Shown in pieces: positions 17,325 through 26,147 of a stretch of 64,000 bases of DNA. A program made the translations under genes and the position numbers. The DNA is from an uncultured Tenacibaculum sp. (GTDB lineage: Bacteria > Bacteroidota > Bacteroidia > Flavobacteriales > Flavobacteriaceae). Location: the NCBI GenBank assembly GCA_947504185.1, contig CANNGJ010000004.1:62001-126000 (forward strand), in the 5' to 3' direction. The notes under the pieces are model-generated. The model was not told where the DNA came from and searched no databases. It saw nothing but the letters and a program-made list of their open reading frames with translations. Each line of letters begins with the position of its first letter. Position 1 is the first letter of the stretch.

Positions 17325-17344
17325 GTGATAATCACTTAATTTTG
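17325..17344 (+). promoter_or_regulatory. promoter region of the TlpA-like gene with small palindrome
   Basis: TAATTTTG at 17337-17344 is a perfect -7 box, giving a start near 17350 and a short leader. Directly upstream, GTGAT-A-ATCAC (17325-17335) is a perfect inverted repeat, a possible operator. The nearest TTTG (17318-17321) is rather close for a -33 box. Confidence 0.45.
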
Positions 17345-17362
17345 AGATAAATAATTTAATGG

Positions 17363-17872
17363 ATGTATAAATTACGATTATTAATTTTATTAGTTTTTGT
17401 TATCTTTTCTTGTGAAAATAAAGAGAGTTCTTCGAATAAAGATGTTGTAAATATAAAGCTAGAGACTTTGAATTATGAGCAGTTAAAACCATTGCTTCAT
17501 AAGGATGATGATAAAACATATGTAATTAATTTTTGGGCTACTTGGTGTTTGCCCTGTGTAAAAGAATTACCAGCTTTCGAGAAGTTAAATAAAGAGTATA
17601 AAGATAAAAATGTTGAGGTTGTTTTGGTAAGTTTAGATTTTTCAAGACAGTTAGAAACGAACTTAATTCCGTTTTTAAAAAATAAGAATATAAAATCTAA
17701 AGTGATTCATTTTGAAGATAAAAATGAACAATTTTGGATTCAAGATATCGCAGATAATTGGTCAGGATCAATACCTGCAACAATTATTTATAATTCGAAA
17801 AAGAGAAAGTTTTATGAACAGTCGTTTCATTACGAAACGTTAAAAAATGAATTACAAACCTTTTTAAACTAA
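17363..17872 (+). CDS. TlpA-like thiol-disulfide oxidoreductase, lipoprotein
   Basis: 169 aa. Lipoprotein signal LVFVIFSC (Cys17) then a thioredoxin fold with the active site WCLPC at 61-65 and a cis-proline (SIPATII). Faces the periplasm or outer membrane, where such proteins reduce disulfides for cytochrome c maturation or protein repair. Six bases upstream of a second redox gene, so the two are an operon. Confidence 0.9.
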   Translation: MYKLRLLILLVFVIFSCENKESSSNKDVVNIKLETLNYEQLKPLLHKDDDKTYVINFWATWCLPCVKELPAFEKLNKEYKDKNVEVVLVSLDFSRQLETNLIPFLKNKNIKSKVIHFEDKNEQFWIQDIADNWSGSIPATIIYNSKKRKFYEQSFHYETLKNELQTFLN

Positions 17873-17878
17873 TTAATT

Positions 17879-18502
17879 ATGAAAATTTTTAAAACAGTAG
17901 TAATGCTAGTCGTAGTTATAGTTATTTCTGCATTTACATTAAATACTTCGAAAGGATATAAAGTTGGAGATACTGCTTCAGATTTTAAGCTTAAAAACAT
18001 TGATGACACTATGGTTTCTTTGGCTGATTTTAAAGAAGCTAAAGGATTTATTGTGGTGTTTACTTGTAATATGTGTCCGTATTCGGTTGCAAATGAAGAT
18101 CGATTAATAGCGTTAGATAAAAAATACAAACAAAAAGGATATCCAGTAATTGCTATTAATCCTAACGACCCAAAAGTGTCTAAAGGAGATAGTTTTGCAG
18201 GTATGAAAACAAGAGCGAAAGAAAAAGGATTTACATTTCCTTATCTGTTTGACGAGGGACAAAAAGTATACCCGATGTATGGAGCAACAAAAACACCACA
18301 TGTATATATTTTAAATAAAGATAATGACAAGTTAGTAGTAGAGTATATTGGAGCAATTGATGATTCTTCTCGTGATGAAAATAGTGTGTCAGAACGTTTT
18401 GTTGAAGATGCAGTGGAAGCTTTAATAAAAGGAGATAAGCCTAAAAAGAACAATACTCGTGCTATTGGTTGTTCTATTAAAGATAAAAGAAATTGGAAGT
18501 AA
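17879..18502 (+). CDS. redoxin/AhpC-TSA family thioredoxin-like protein
   Basis: 207 aa with an N-terminal signal or anchor (about residues 6-22). Redoxin fold with GDTASDFKLKNIDD start and a CNMC motif at 63-66 in FTCNMCPYSV, where related proteins usually have CNHC. Downstream TPHVYILN contains the cis-proline. Co-transcribed with the TlpA-like lipoprotein; probably a periplasmic thiol redox pair. Ends in an unusually long perfect hairpin. Confidence 0.88.
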   Translation: MKIFKTVVMLVVVIVISAFTLNTSKGYKVGDTASDFKLKNIDDTMVSLADFKEAKGFIVVFTCNMCPYSVANEDRLIALDKKYKQKGYPVIAINPNDPKVSKGDSFAGMKTRAKEKGFTFPYLFDEGQKVYPMYGATKTPHVYILNKDNDKLVVEYIGAIDDSSRDENSVSERFVEDAVEALIKGDKPKKNNTRAIGCSIKDKRNWK

Positions 18503-18512
18503 TTTTCTTCTC

Positions 18513-18556
18513 AATAAAAAAGCCCAAGTTTAAATTTAAACTTGGGCTTTTTTATT
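18513..18556 (+). terminator. 44-bp perfect palindrome acting as terminator
   Basis: Two 22-base arms are exact reverse complements with no spacer; core AAGCCCAAGTTTAAA / TTTAAACTTGGGCTT with six A and six T at the flanks. Directly follows the redoxin gene. Confidence 0.85.
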
Positions 18557-18560
18557 GGTT

Positions 18561-18622
18561 TTTCGCTAACTAGTTTAGGAATATGAATCCGTTTTAATGA
18601 TTTATATTCAACGTTAGCGAAA
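18561..18622. repeat. long imperfect inverted repeat between convergent genes
   Basis: Outer arms TTTCGCTAAC (18561-18570) and GTTAGCGAAA (18613-18622) are exact; inner arms GAATATGAATC (18579-18589) and GATTTATATTC (18599-18609) pair with one mismatch. No T run on either side, so it does not look like a terminator. Function unknown. Confidence 0.5.
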
Positions 18623-18655
18623 GGTATTAGAATTTAGTTTAAAAATCAAGCTAAA

Positions 18656-20506
18656 TTATCGATCTAAAAAATCTTGATAGGCTTCTTGGCTAATAGCTCT
18701 ACCTAAAGAATCTAAAACCTGATAATTTCCGGTTTGTATTACAGGCTTATTACTAACATAATCATATACAAACTCTCCATCTTTAGAGATAGTACCAAAG
18801 CCTTTGTTAAACACGTAGTGCACATATTGCTTGTCATTGGTATTAAAAATATGCTTGCCAGATTGAAACTGTTTTGAGTTACCACCTAATAAATCCGTTA
18901 AGGTGTAAGCAAGATCACTTTGTCCGCTATAATTGTCAATTGTAATTCCAGTTTTAGTCAATGCACCACCTAACCAAACCATCGGGATTTTAAAACGTAT
19001 AGGAGCATTAAAATATCCTTCGTGTTTAGGTAAAGGATGTCCGTGGTCAGATAAAATAACAACAAGTGTATTATCCCACCAAGGCTGTTTTTTTGCCTCA
19101 TCAATAAATTTTCCAATAGCTTTATCGGTATAAGCTTGGGCACTTCTATACAAATTTTCTTCGGAGTCTTTTCCGAATTTATATTCACCAGGAAACTCGT
19201 AAGGCTCATGGCTTGTTAGGGTTAAAGCTATTTCAAAGAAAGGTTGTTGTAAAGTAGGTTCAGATAAATCTTTAAGAAAGCGATCTAAAAAAATATGATC
19301 GTGTGCGCCCCATTTAGAATTCCAGTTTTCTTTGTTAAATTCAGTACCATCTACAATTCTATCAATATTACCATTACGTAAATAGGTAATCATATTCCCG
19401 AAATTACTATCGCCTCCATAATAAAAACCAGTATAATAACCCAGTCGTTTCATCTCTTGAGTTAGTATCGGTAGCGACTGCGTTTTATTCGGCATTTTCA
19501 TAATGCTCTTGGTAGGTTGCGGATAGTAGCCACTTAAAATAGCAGGAAGACCTTTATCGGTTCGATCACCATTACCGTAAAAATTGGTAAATACAATACC
19601 TTCTTTAGCGAATCTATTTAAGTTTGGGGTTACATCTGGTTCTCCACCTACAGCTCCTACTGCTTTGGCTGATAAACTTTCCCAAACTAGTAAAATTACA
19701 TTTGGGGTTTTAGTTCTTAAAATGGAATCAGTACCTGTTAAAAGCTGATTTCTTGTTTTATTGATAATGTTTTGAGCTACTTCTGTTTTGTAATGAACAT
19801 ATGGATTTTTATTATCAGCTCTGTGTGAAATGGTATTGGCGAAATTCCACATAAAATTTACAGCTGCATGATTGGCAAACATTTTTGTAGAAAAATACAC
19901 ATTACTTTGATTGATAGGAATGTTTCCGAAACCACCTCGAATAGGAATGATTAAAGCTCCGATTAATAAAAGAAAAACAGGAGCTTCTATAAAATAACCT
20001 TTATCTAATTTGCTTAAGGCTATATTTAAAACTCTATTAAAAAAATAAATAACAATTAAAGAGATGAAAAGCCAAACGAGAATCCCTCCAATTAATTGAA
20101 AGGTAGAAACAGAAGCCATCATTATTTTAGGAGCATTCATGTAGTTTAATAAAGTAGTATCAATACGAACTCCCCAAGATTTATACAAAATTATGTCTAC
20201 TAGCATAAATAAGTTGACGATAAATATGATAAGGAAGGTATAGCCTTTAATTATAGAACTAATATATTTTTTTGGTATCCATATTGAAAAAAGGATAATT
20301 AAAAAAGGAATTGCAGACAGATAAGCTGCAAAAGAAAAATCCAATTGAACTCCGTATAAAAAAGTTTTAAGTGCTGTTACAAAACCAAGCTCAGAAGTTT
20401 TATCAAAATAATAGGTTAAAAATAAAAATCGAGCAAAGAAAAAATAAGCAACCCATAAAAGATAATAGGTACAGTTAAATAAAAATCTATTCTTAAAACT
20501 ATTCAT
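18656..20506 (-). CDS. LTA-synthase-like membrane sulfatase-fold transferase
   Basis: 616 aa: five N-terminal helices (to about residue 190) then an extracytoplasmic sulfatase-type domain. Catalytic set matches LtaS: Glu276 in VWESLS, nucleophile Thr316 in NGDRTDKG, Asp487-His488 in SDHGH, His433 in TSHEP. In Gram-negatives such enzymes transfer phosphoglycerol or phosphoethanolamine to glycans or lipids rather than make lipoteichoic acid. Stop lies 129 bases before the start codon side of tsaD operon end; it follows tsaD by 19 bases on the same strand and may be co-transcribed. Acceptor unknown. Confidence 0.9.
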   Translation of the reverse strand: MNSFKNRFLFNCTYYLLWVAYFFFARFLFLTYYFDKTSELGFVTALKTFLYGVQLDFSFAAYLSAIPFLIILFSIWIPKKYISSIIKGYTFLIIFIVNLFMLVDIILYKSWGVRIDTTLLNYMNAPKIMMASVSTFQLIGGILVWLFISLIVIYFFNRVLNIALSKLDKGYFIEAPVFLLLIGALIIPIRGGFGNIPINQSNVYFSTKMFANHAAVNFMWNFANTISHRADNKNPYVHYKTEVAQNIINKTRNQLLTGTDSILRTKTPNVILLVWESLSAKAVGAVGGEPDVTPNLNRFAKEGIVFTNFYGNGDRTDKGLPAILSGYYPQPTKSIMKMPNKTQSLPILTQEMKRLGYYTGFYYGGDSNFGNMITYLRNGNIDRIVDGTEFNKENWNSKWGAHDHIFLDRFLKDLSEPTLQQPFFEIALTLTSHEPYEFPGEYKFGKDSEENLYRSAQAYTDKAIGKFIDEAKKQPWWDNTLVVILSDHGHPLPKHEGYFNAPIRFKIPMVWLGGALTKTGITIDNYSGQSDLAYTLTDLLGGNSKQFQSGKHIFNTNDKQYVHYVFNKGFGTISKDGEFVYDYVSNKPVIQTGNYQVLDSLGRAISQEAYQDFLDR

Positions 20507-20525
20507 TTTTTTGAAGTTGAGAGGT

Positions 20526-21554
20526 TTATTCAGTAACTTTTAATCGAGCTTGTGCAGTAACGGATATATCTGAATAATCATTATTTAAGTATTTTAAATA
20601 CCCAGTAATAGCAATCATAGCAGCGTTGTCAGTTGTGTACTCAAACTTAGGAACGTATGTCGTCCATCCCCAATGTTTTTCAGCAAGTTGTAATCGTTTT
20701 CTAATTTCAGAATTCGCAGATACACCACCAGCAATAGCAATGTGTTTTATACCAGTATGTTTTACCGCATTTTTTAATTTACCCATTAAAATTTCGACAA
20801 TAGTATATTGTATCGAAGCGCAGATATCATAAAGATTTTCTTTAACAAAATCTGGGTTTTCTTTTTCTTGCTTTCTAATAAAATATAAGATAGCAGTTTT
20901 TAAACCACTAAAGCTAAATTCTAAATCACCAACTTTAGGTTTGGTAAAAGGAAATGCTTTTGGGTTACCTAATTGCGCGTATTTGTCAATTAAAGGACCT
21001 CCAGGGTAAGGTAAGCCTAAAATTTTAGCAGATTTATCAAAAGCTTCACCTACAGCATCGTCAATTGTTTCACCTAAAATTTCCATTTCAAAATGATTGG
21101 TGATTTTTACAATCTGAGTATGTCCGCCACTAATTGTTAAACAAACAAAAGGAAACGGAGGAATTTTACTATCCTCTTCTTCGATAAAATGCGCTAAAAT
21201 ATGTGCTTGCATATGGTTAACATCTATCAAAGGAATATTTAATCCTAAAGCTAACGACTTCGCAAAAGAAGTCCCTACTAATAAAGATCCCATTAAACCT
21301 GGTCCACGAGTAAAAGCAATGGCATTTAAATCGTGTTTGGTAATGTTAGTTTGCTCTATGGCTTGCTGTACAACAGGAACAATATTTTGTTGATGTGCTC
21401 TTGAAGCCAATTCAGGAACAACACCACCGTATTTGGCATGTATTTCTTGGTTGGCAACTACGTTACTTAATACTTTTCCGTTACAAATTACTGAAGCACT
21501 AGTATCATCACAAGAGCTTTCAATTCCTAAAATGTAAATATTATTTGTATTCAA
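20526..21554 (-). CDS. tsaD: tRNA N6-adenosine threonylcarbamoyltransferase TsaD, TTG start
   Basis: 342 aa, catalytic subunit of t6A37 tRNA modification. Kae1/TsaD signatures: GIESSCDDTS at the N-terminus, metal-binding His114 and His118 in NHMQAH, GGHTQ, and a C-terminal TDNAAMIA with the metal-binding Asp. The conserved N-terminus begins right after a TTG codon at 21554; an in-frame TGA lies three codons upstream and no ATG is available, so TTG is the start. Divergent from the TamB-like gene. Confidence 0.95.
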   Translation of the reverse strand: MNTNNIYILGIESSCDDTSASVICNGKVLSNVVANQEIHAKYGGVVPELASRAHQQNIVPVVQQAIEQTNITKHDLNAIAFTRGPGLMGSLLVGTSFAKSLALGLNIPLIDVNHMQAHILAHFIEEEDSKIPPFPFVCLTISGGHTQIVKITNHFEMEILGETIDDAVGEAFDKSAKILGLPYPGGPLIDKYAQLGNPKAFPFTKPKVGDLEFSFSGLKTAILYFIRKQEKENPDFVKENLYDICASIQYTIVEILMGKLKNAVKHTGIKHIAIAGGVSANSEIRKRLQLAEKHWGWTTYVPKFEYTTDNAAMIAITGYLKYLNNDYSDISVTAQARLKVTE

Positions 21555-21654
21555 TTTATATCAAATTAGACAGCAAAAATATCGATATTGCGTTAGATTT
21601 TCGTTAAAATTGACATTTCTTTAAAATAAGGCAGCATTTTTGCAGTTTGCTGAT

Positions 21655-21662
21655 TACATTTG
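21655..21662 (+). promoter_or_regulatory. -7 element upstream of the TamB-like gene
   Basis: TACATTTG, a perfect TAnnTTTG match; predicted start near 21668, only a few bases before the coding frame opens at 21671. No good -33 box at the normal distance. Confidence 0.4.
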
Positions 21663-21670
21663 TTAGTTAG

Positions 21671-24600
21671 TTTATAAAGGGGAATAGTATCAAAAAAACA
21701 GGTAAAATAATATGGAAGATATTAAAGTATACACTACTTTTTTTACTCCTGCTTTTTATTTTACTTTCAATACCAGCAGTTCAAACCAGAATTGCAAAAA
21801 AAGCAACAAATTGGGTTAATAAAGAATATAAGACCAATATTGTTGTAAAAAAAGTAGACCTATCGTGGCTAGGTATTGTGCAACTTAAAGAAATTGAAAT
21901 TAGAGATCACCATAAGGATACACTAATTTTTGTACAGAACTTAAGTACTTCACTACAAAATGTAAAAAGAATTTTAGATAATAATGTCGATTTAGGTTCA
22001 GCTTCTTTATCAGGTGTTCATTTTTATATGAAAACATATAAGGGTGAGAAAAACGATAATATGTCAATCTTCATTGATAGTTTTGAAGATGGTAAGCCAA
22101 GAGATAGTTTATCGAATCCATTTATTTTACGAAGTGATAAAATTTCTTTAGATAATTTAACTTTTAAGTTACTGGATGAAAATAAAAAAGATCCACTTCA
22201 ATTTGCAGCTTATAAGACAGGAGGAGAACTTAATAATTTTTCAATTATAGGCCCTGATGTATCTTTGAAAATTAGAGGTATGCACTTTACCGAAAATAGG
22301 GGTGTGAATGTTTCTAACTTATCTACTGATTTTTCTTACACTCTAAAGCAGATGCTTTTTGAGAAAACAACACTTGAGACAGATAATGAATCAAAATTAG
22401 TTGGAGATATAAAACTGACTTATAACCGTAAAGATCTTGCTAATTTTAATGATAAAGTTAAGATTAAAGCCAAATTTGTAAAGAGCGCTCTTGCAGTTAA
22501 AGATCTAACAAAGTTGTATAACGAATTAAGTGGTAACGATATATTATATTTTTCAGGAAATATTAATGGAGTGCTTAATAACTTTAGTGCTAATAATATA
22601 AGATTACATTCTAAAAAAGGAATGAGAATTATTGGTAATATGGGTTTTGTTAATGCCATAAAAACCAGTAGAGGATTTGTTTTTGATGCAGATTTAGATA
22701 AGGTAACAGCTAATTATCATCAATTAAAAAGCGTATTACCTAATTTACTTGGCAAAAGCTTACCTTCAGAATTTCAGCGATTGGGAAATTTTACCATGCA
22801 AGGCATTATAAGAGTTACACCCGAACAAATGGATGCGACGCTATCTGTTGATTCTGAAATCGGAACTACAATTTCAGATCTTCAGCTTACCAATATTGAT
22901 AATATTGATGAAGCTACATATGTAGGAGAAGTTGAATTTAAAGATTTTGATCTAGGAGTATTTACCAACGATCCTATTTTAGGAAAAATCTCATTAAAAG
23001 CTGATGTAAATGGAAGTGGATTTAATGTAGATAATATCAACACAATTATTATTGGTAAGGTAAGTGCCTTAACATTTAATCAATATGAGTATAAAGATTT
23101 AAACGTAAATGGGCAGTTTCAAAACAAAAAGTTTGATGGTTTATTAAGCGCTCAGGATGATAATTTTAAATTAAAATTTGAAGGGCTCGCAGATTTTTCA
23201 TCAGCTATAAATAAATTCGATTTCGTTGCTAATATTGATAAAATAGATTTAAGAAAAACAAATTTGTTTACTCGTGATAGTATTTCGGAGTTAAAAGGAA
23301 ATATAAACTTAAATATTTCAGGAAATACTTTTGATGACATAGTCGGTAAGGCCACGTTTAAAAACTTAGTATATAAAAACCAGAAGCAGAGTTATGCTTT
23401 TAAGAGGTTTGAGGTAAACTCATCTGTAAAAGATAGTATTAAGACGATTAATGTAGATTCTGAAGATATTGTAAAAGGGCAATTAAAAGGTAAATTTTCT
23501 TTTGATGAGTTGGTGCCGATTACTCAAAATGCTTTAGGTAGTGTTTATACAAACTATCAACCGCATGAAGTAGCTCCTAATCAATTTTTAGATTTCGATT
23601 TCACGATTTATAATCAAATTATAGATGTGTTTTTGCCAGAGATTTCTATTGGAAAAAACACAAAATTAAAAGGGAGAATAAATTCTGATAAGAATTCTGT
23701 TAAACTAACATTTTCTTCACCAGAAATAGATGCATATAAAAATGTTATAGAAAGCGTAGTGTTGAGGTTGGATAATAAGAATCCGCTATATAATACGCAC
23801 TTAACAGCGGGTAAAATAAATACAAAGTATTATAATATTGAAAAACTGAATTTATTAAATCGTACTAAAAATGATACGTTGTTTTTTAAATCGGTTTTTA
23901 AAGGAGGTAAAAATTATTCCGAAAGTTTTAATCTCGACTTTTTTTATACGATAAACGAATTGCAGAAGTCTGTAGTAGGAATACAAAAATCAACTTTTAA
24001 TTATAAAGGATTTGATTGGATTGTAAATCCTAAAAATGATTTAAATAATAAAGTTTCTTTTAATTTAAAAGAAGATAATTTCGAAATTAGTCCGTTTGTT
24101 TTTAAATCAGGAGATCAAAAAATAGGATTTAGAGGAATTGTTAGAGATAGTACCTACAAAGATGTACAAGCTAATTTTGAAAAAGTAAAATTGGCAAGCT
24201 TTTTACCACCCATAGATAGTTTAAAATTAAATGGAGATTTAAACGGAATTATTGATTTTAAGCAAGAAGGGAAGAAGTTAGCTCCAAAAGGAAATTTATT
24301 AATTGAAAATTTTAAAATAAATGATTTGCCTCAAGGTGATTTAGCCTTAAATGTTTCTGGAGATAATTCGTACGAAAAATTTAAAGTAAATCTTTCTTTA
24401 GCTAACGAAAAAGCTAAAAATATTTCAGCAGTTGGTGGGGTAGATTTTTCCAAAGATAGACCAACGATTGATTTGGATGTCTTTTTAAAAGAATATGAAA
24501 TTGCTGCATTCAGTCCGTTAGGAGAGGAAGTTTTAAATAAATTAAGAGGAAAAGTTACCGGTAATTTTACTGCAAAAGGTTTTTTAAGTAATCCTGATTT

Positions 24601-26137
24601 TCAAGGTGTTTTAAATTTTGAAGATGCGGGTTTAACTTTTCCATATTTAAATGTTGATTTTAATTTAAAAGGAAATACGAGTGTTATTTTAGATAAACAG
24701 CAGTTCAAGTTAAATAATATTTTATTAGAAGATACAAAGCATTTAACTCAAGGAAATTTATCAGGATATATAGCACATCAAAATTTTAAAGATTGGTATT
24801 TAAAATTAGATATTGATACTAAAAACTTATTGGTGTTAGACACTCAAGAAGATGAAGAGGTTCAATACTATGGTACAGGTTTTTTAAATGGAAATGCTGA
24901 AATAAGAGGGCTTACCAATAATTTAGACATTATCGTAAATGGTAGTACAAATAAAGGAACTGTTTTCGTAATTCCTTTAAGTGATGTTAAAACCATTGAT
25001 AATTACAAATTAATTCGTTTTAAAACAGGTAAGCCAGAAGACGATGAAAAGGGTAAAGCCATAAAAGATATTAAAGGACTTGATTTAAAAATCAATTTAG
25101 ATGTAACCAAAGATGCTGTTGCCCAGGTAGTAATAGATAAAGTTTCAGGAAGTGAATTAAAAGGAAGTGGAGAGGGTAATTTAAGAATTGATATAAATAC
25201 ACTTGGTAAATTTAATATGTACGGTAATTTTAAAATTGACAATGGGTTGTACAATTTTAAATATGCTGGTATTACAAAACCATTTATTGTTCAAAAAGGA
25301 GGAACAATTTCTTGGGATGGAGATCCATATAATGCTGAATTAGATTTAACAGCCATTTATAAAACAAAAGCAAACCCAGCTCAGTTATTAGATAATATCA
25401 ACTCGAATCGTAAAATCCCCATAGATTTATACACGAAAATTACAGGAAGTTTATTCGATTCAAAACAAGAGTTTGATATAAAAATTCCAAATGCAAATTC
25501 TACGGTAGCATCAGAGTTAGAGTTTGTTTTAAACGGAAACGACCTAAATACTAAAATGCAGCATTTTTCTTTTCTGTTAGCATTTGGTACTTTTTATAAT
25601 GAAGATGCTATTGGTAATAGTGCAGCTTCTGGTTTAACAGGAACAGCATCAGAAATTGCTTCAAGTATTTTAACAAATATGCTGAATTCAGAAGGAAATA
25701 AATTTCAATTAGGTTTAGGGTATACACAAGGAGATAGAAGTGATGTAGATGATTTGAATTCTGATGATCAGGTAGATGTTTCATTTTCAACACAGTTTGG
25801 AGATCGAGTTTTGGTAAACGGAAAAGTGGGAGTTCCAGTAGGAGCAAATACACAAACTAGTGTGGTAGGTGAGGTAAAAGTTGAGGTGTTGTTGAATGAA
25901 GAAGGAAATTTAAGAGCGAATGTTTTTAACCGTCAAAATGAAATTCAGAACTCAACAGAAGAAGAAGGGTACACCCAAGGTATTGGTATATCGTATCAGG
26001 TAAATTTTAATAATTTATCAGAATTAGGCGAAAAAATAGGGTTAAAGAAAAAGAAAAAAGAGATTAAAAAAGATACTATAAAACTTAAAAAGAATAAACT
26101 AATTAAGTTTAAAACAAAAAAAGAAAAGAAAGAATAA
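21671..26137 (+). CDS. TamB-like translocation and assembly module protein (start unresolved)
   Basis: Very long periplasm-spanning AsmA/TamB family protein that bridges inner and outer membrane and takes part in outer-membrane protein insertion or lipid transport. The C-terminus holds the TamB (DUF490) domain (about the last 350 residues), including GGTISWDGDPYNAELDLTAIY and a long repetitive beta region before it. First conventional start is GTG at 21878, but the same frame is open from 21671 and encodes a signal anchor (YTLLFLLLLFILLSIPAVQ) plus family-like residues directly before it. So the real start is probably a near-cognate ATA or ATC (21674, 21689, 21707 or 21710). The given start is just the open-frame limit. 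Confidence 0.85.
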   Translation, partial: FIKGNSIKKTGKIIWKILKYTLLFLLLLFILLSIPAVQTRIAKKATNWVNKEYKTNIVVKKVDLSWLGIVQLKEIEIRDHHKDTLIFVQNLSTSLQNVKRILDNNVDLGSASLSGVHFYMKTYKGEKNDNMSIFIDSFEDGKPRDSLSNPFILRSDKISLDNLTFKLLDENKKDPLQFAAYKTGGELNNFSIIGPDVSLKIRGMHFTENRGVNVSNLSTDFSYTLKQMLFEKTTLETDNESKLVGDIKLTYNRKDLANFNDKVKIKAKFVKSALAVKDLTKLYNELSGNDILYFSGNINGVLNNFSANNIRLHSKKGMRIIGNMGFVNAIKTSRGFVFDADLDKVTANYHQLKSVLPNLLGKSLPSEFQRLGNFTMQGIIRVTPEQMDATLSVDSEIGTTISDLQLTNIDNIDEATYVGEVEFKDFDLGVFTNDPILGKISLKADVNGSGFNVDNINTIIIGKVSALTFNQYEYKDLNVNGQFQNKKFDGLLSAQDDNFKLKFEGLADFSSAINKFDFVANIDKIDLRKTNLFTRDSISELKGNINLNISGNTFDDIVGKATFKNLVYKNQKQSYAFKRFEVNSSVKDSIKTINVDSEDIVKGQLKGKFSFDELVPITQNALGSVYTNYQPHEVAPNQFLDFDFTIYNQIIDVFLPEISIGKNTKLKGRINSDKNSVKLTFSSPEIDAYKNVIESVVLRLDNKNPLYNTHLTAGKINTKYYNIEKLNLLNRTKNDTLFFKSVFKGGKNYSESFNLDFFYTINELQKSVVGIQKSTFNYKGFDWIVNPKNDLNNKVSFNLKEDNFEISPFVFKSGDQKIGFRGIVRDSTYKDVQANFEKVKLASFLPPIDSLKLNGDLNGIIDFKQEGKKLAPKGNLLIENFKINDLPQGDLALNVSGDNSYEKFKVNLSLANEKAKNISAVGGVDFSKDRPTIDLDVFLKEYEIAAFSPLGEEVLNKLRGKVTGNFTAKGFLSNPDFQGVLNFEDAGLTFPYLNVDFNLKGNTSVILDKQQFKLNNILLEDTKHLTQGNLSGYIAHQNFKDWYLKLDIDTKNLLVLDTQEDEEVQYYGTGFLNGNAEIRGLTNNLDIIVNGSTNKGTVFVIPLSDVKTIDNYKLIRFKTGKPEDDEKGKAIKDIKGLDLKINLDVTKDAVAQVVIDKVSGSELKGSGEGNLRIDINTLGKFNMYGNFKIDNGLYNFKYAGITKPFIVQKGGTISWDGDPYNAELDLTAIYKTKANPAQLLDNINSNRKIPIDLYTKITGSLFDSKQEFDIKIPNANSTVASELEFVLNGNDLNTKMQHFSFLLAFGTFYNEDAIGNSAASGLTGTASEIASSILTNMLNSEGNKFQLGLGYTQGDRSDVDDLNSDDQVDVSFSTQFGDRVLVNGKVGVPVGANTQTSVVGEVKVEVLLNEEGNLRANVFNRQNEIQNSTEEEGYTQGIGISYQVNFNNLSELGEKIGLKKKKKEIKKDTIKLKKNKLIKFKTKKEKKE

Positions 26138-26147
26138 CCAAACTTAT

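Noticed and set aside
21712-21819. ATG at 21712 as the start of the TamB-like gene
   Set aside because: It is in another frame and soon meets a TAA; the anchor is coded in the neighbouring frame.
25608-25853. Minus-strand Leu-rich frame inside the TamB-like gene
   Set aside because: Shadow of the conserved C-terminal domain; no start context or homology.
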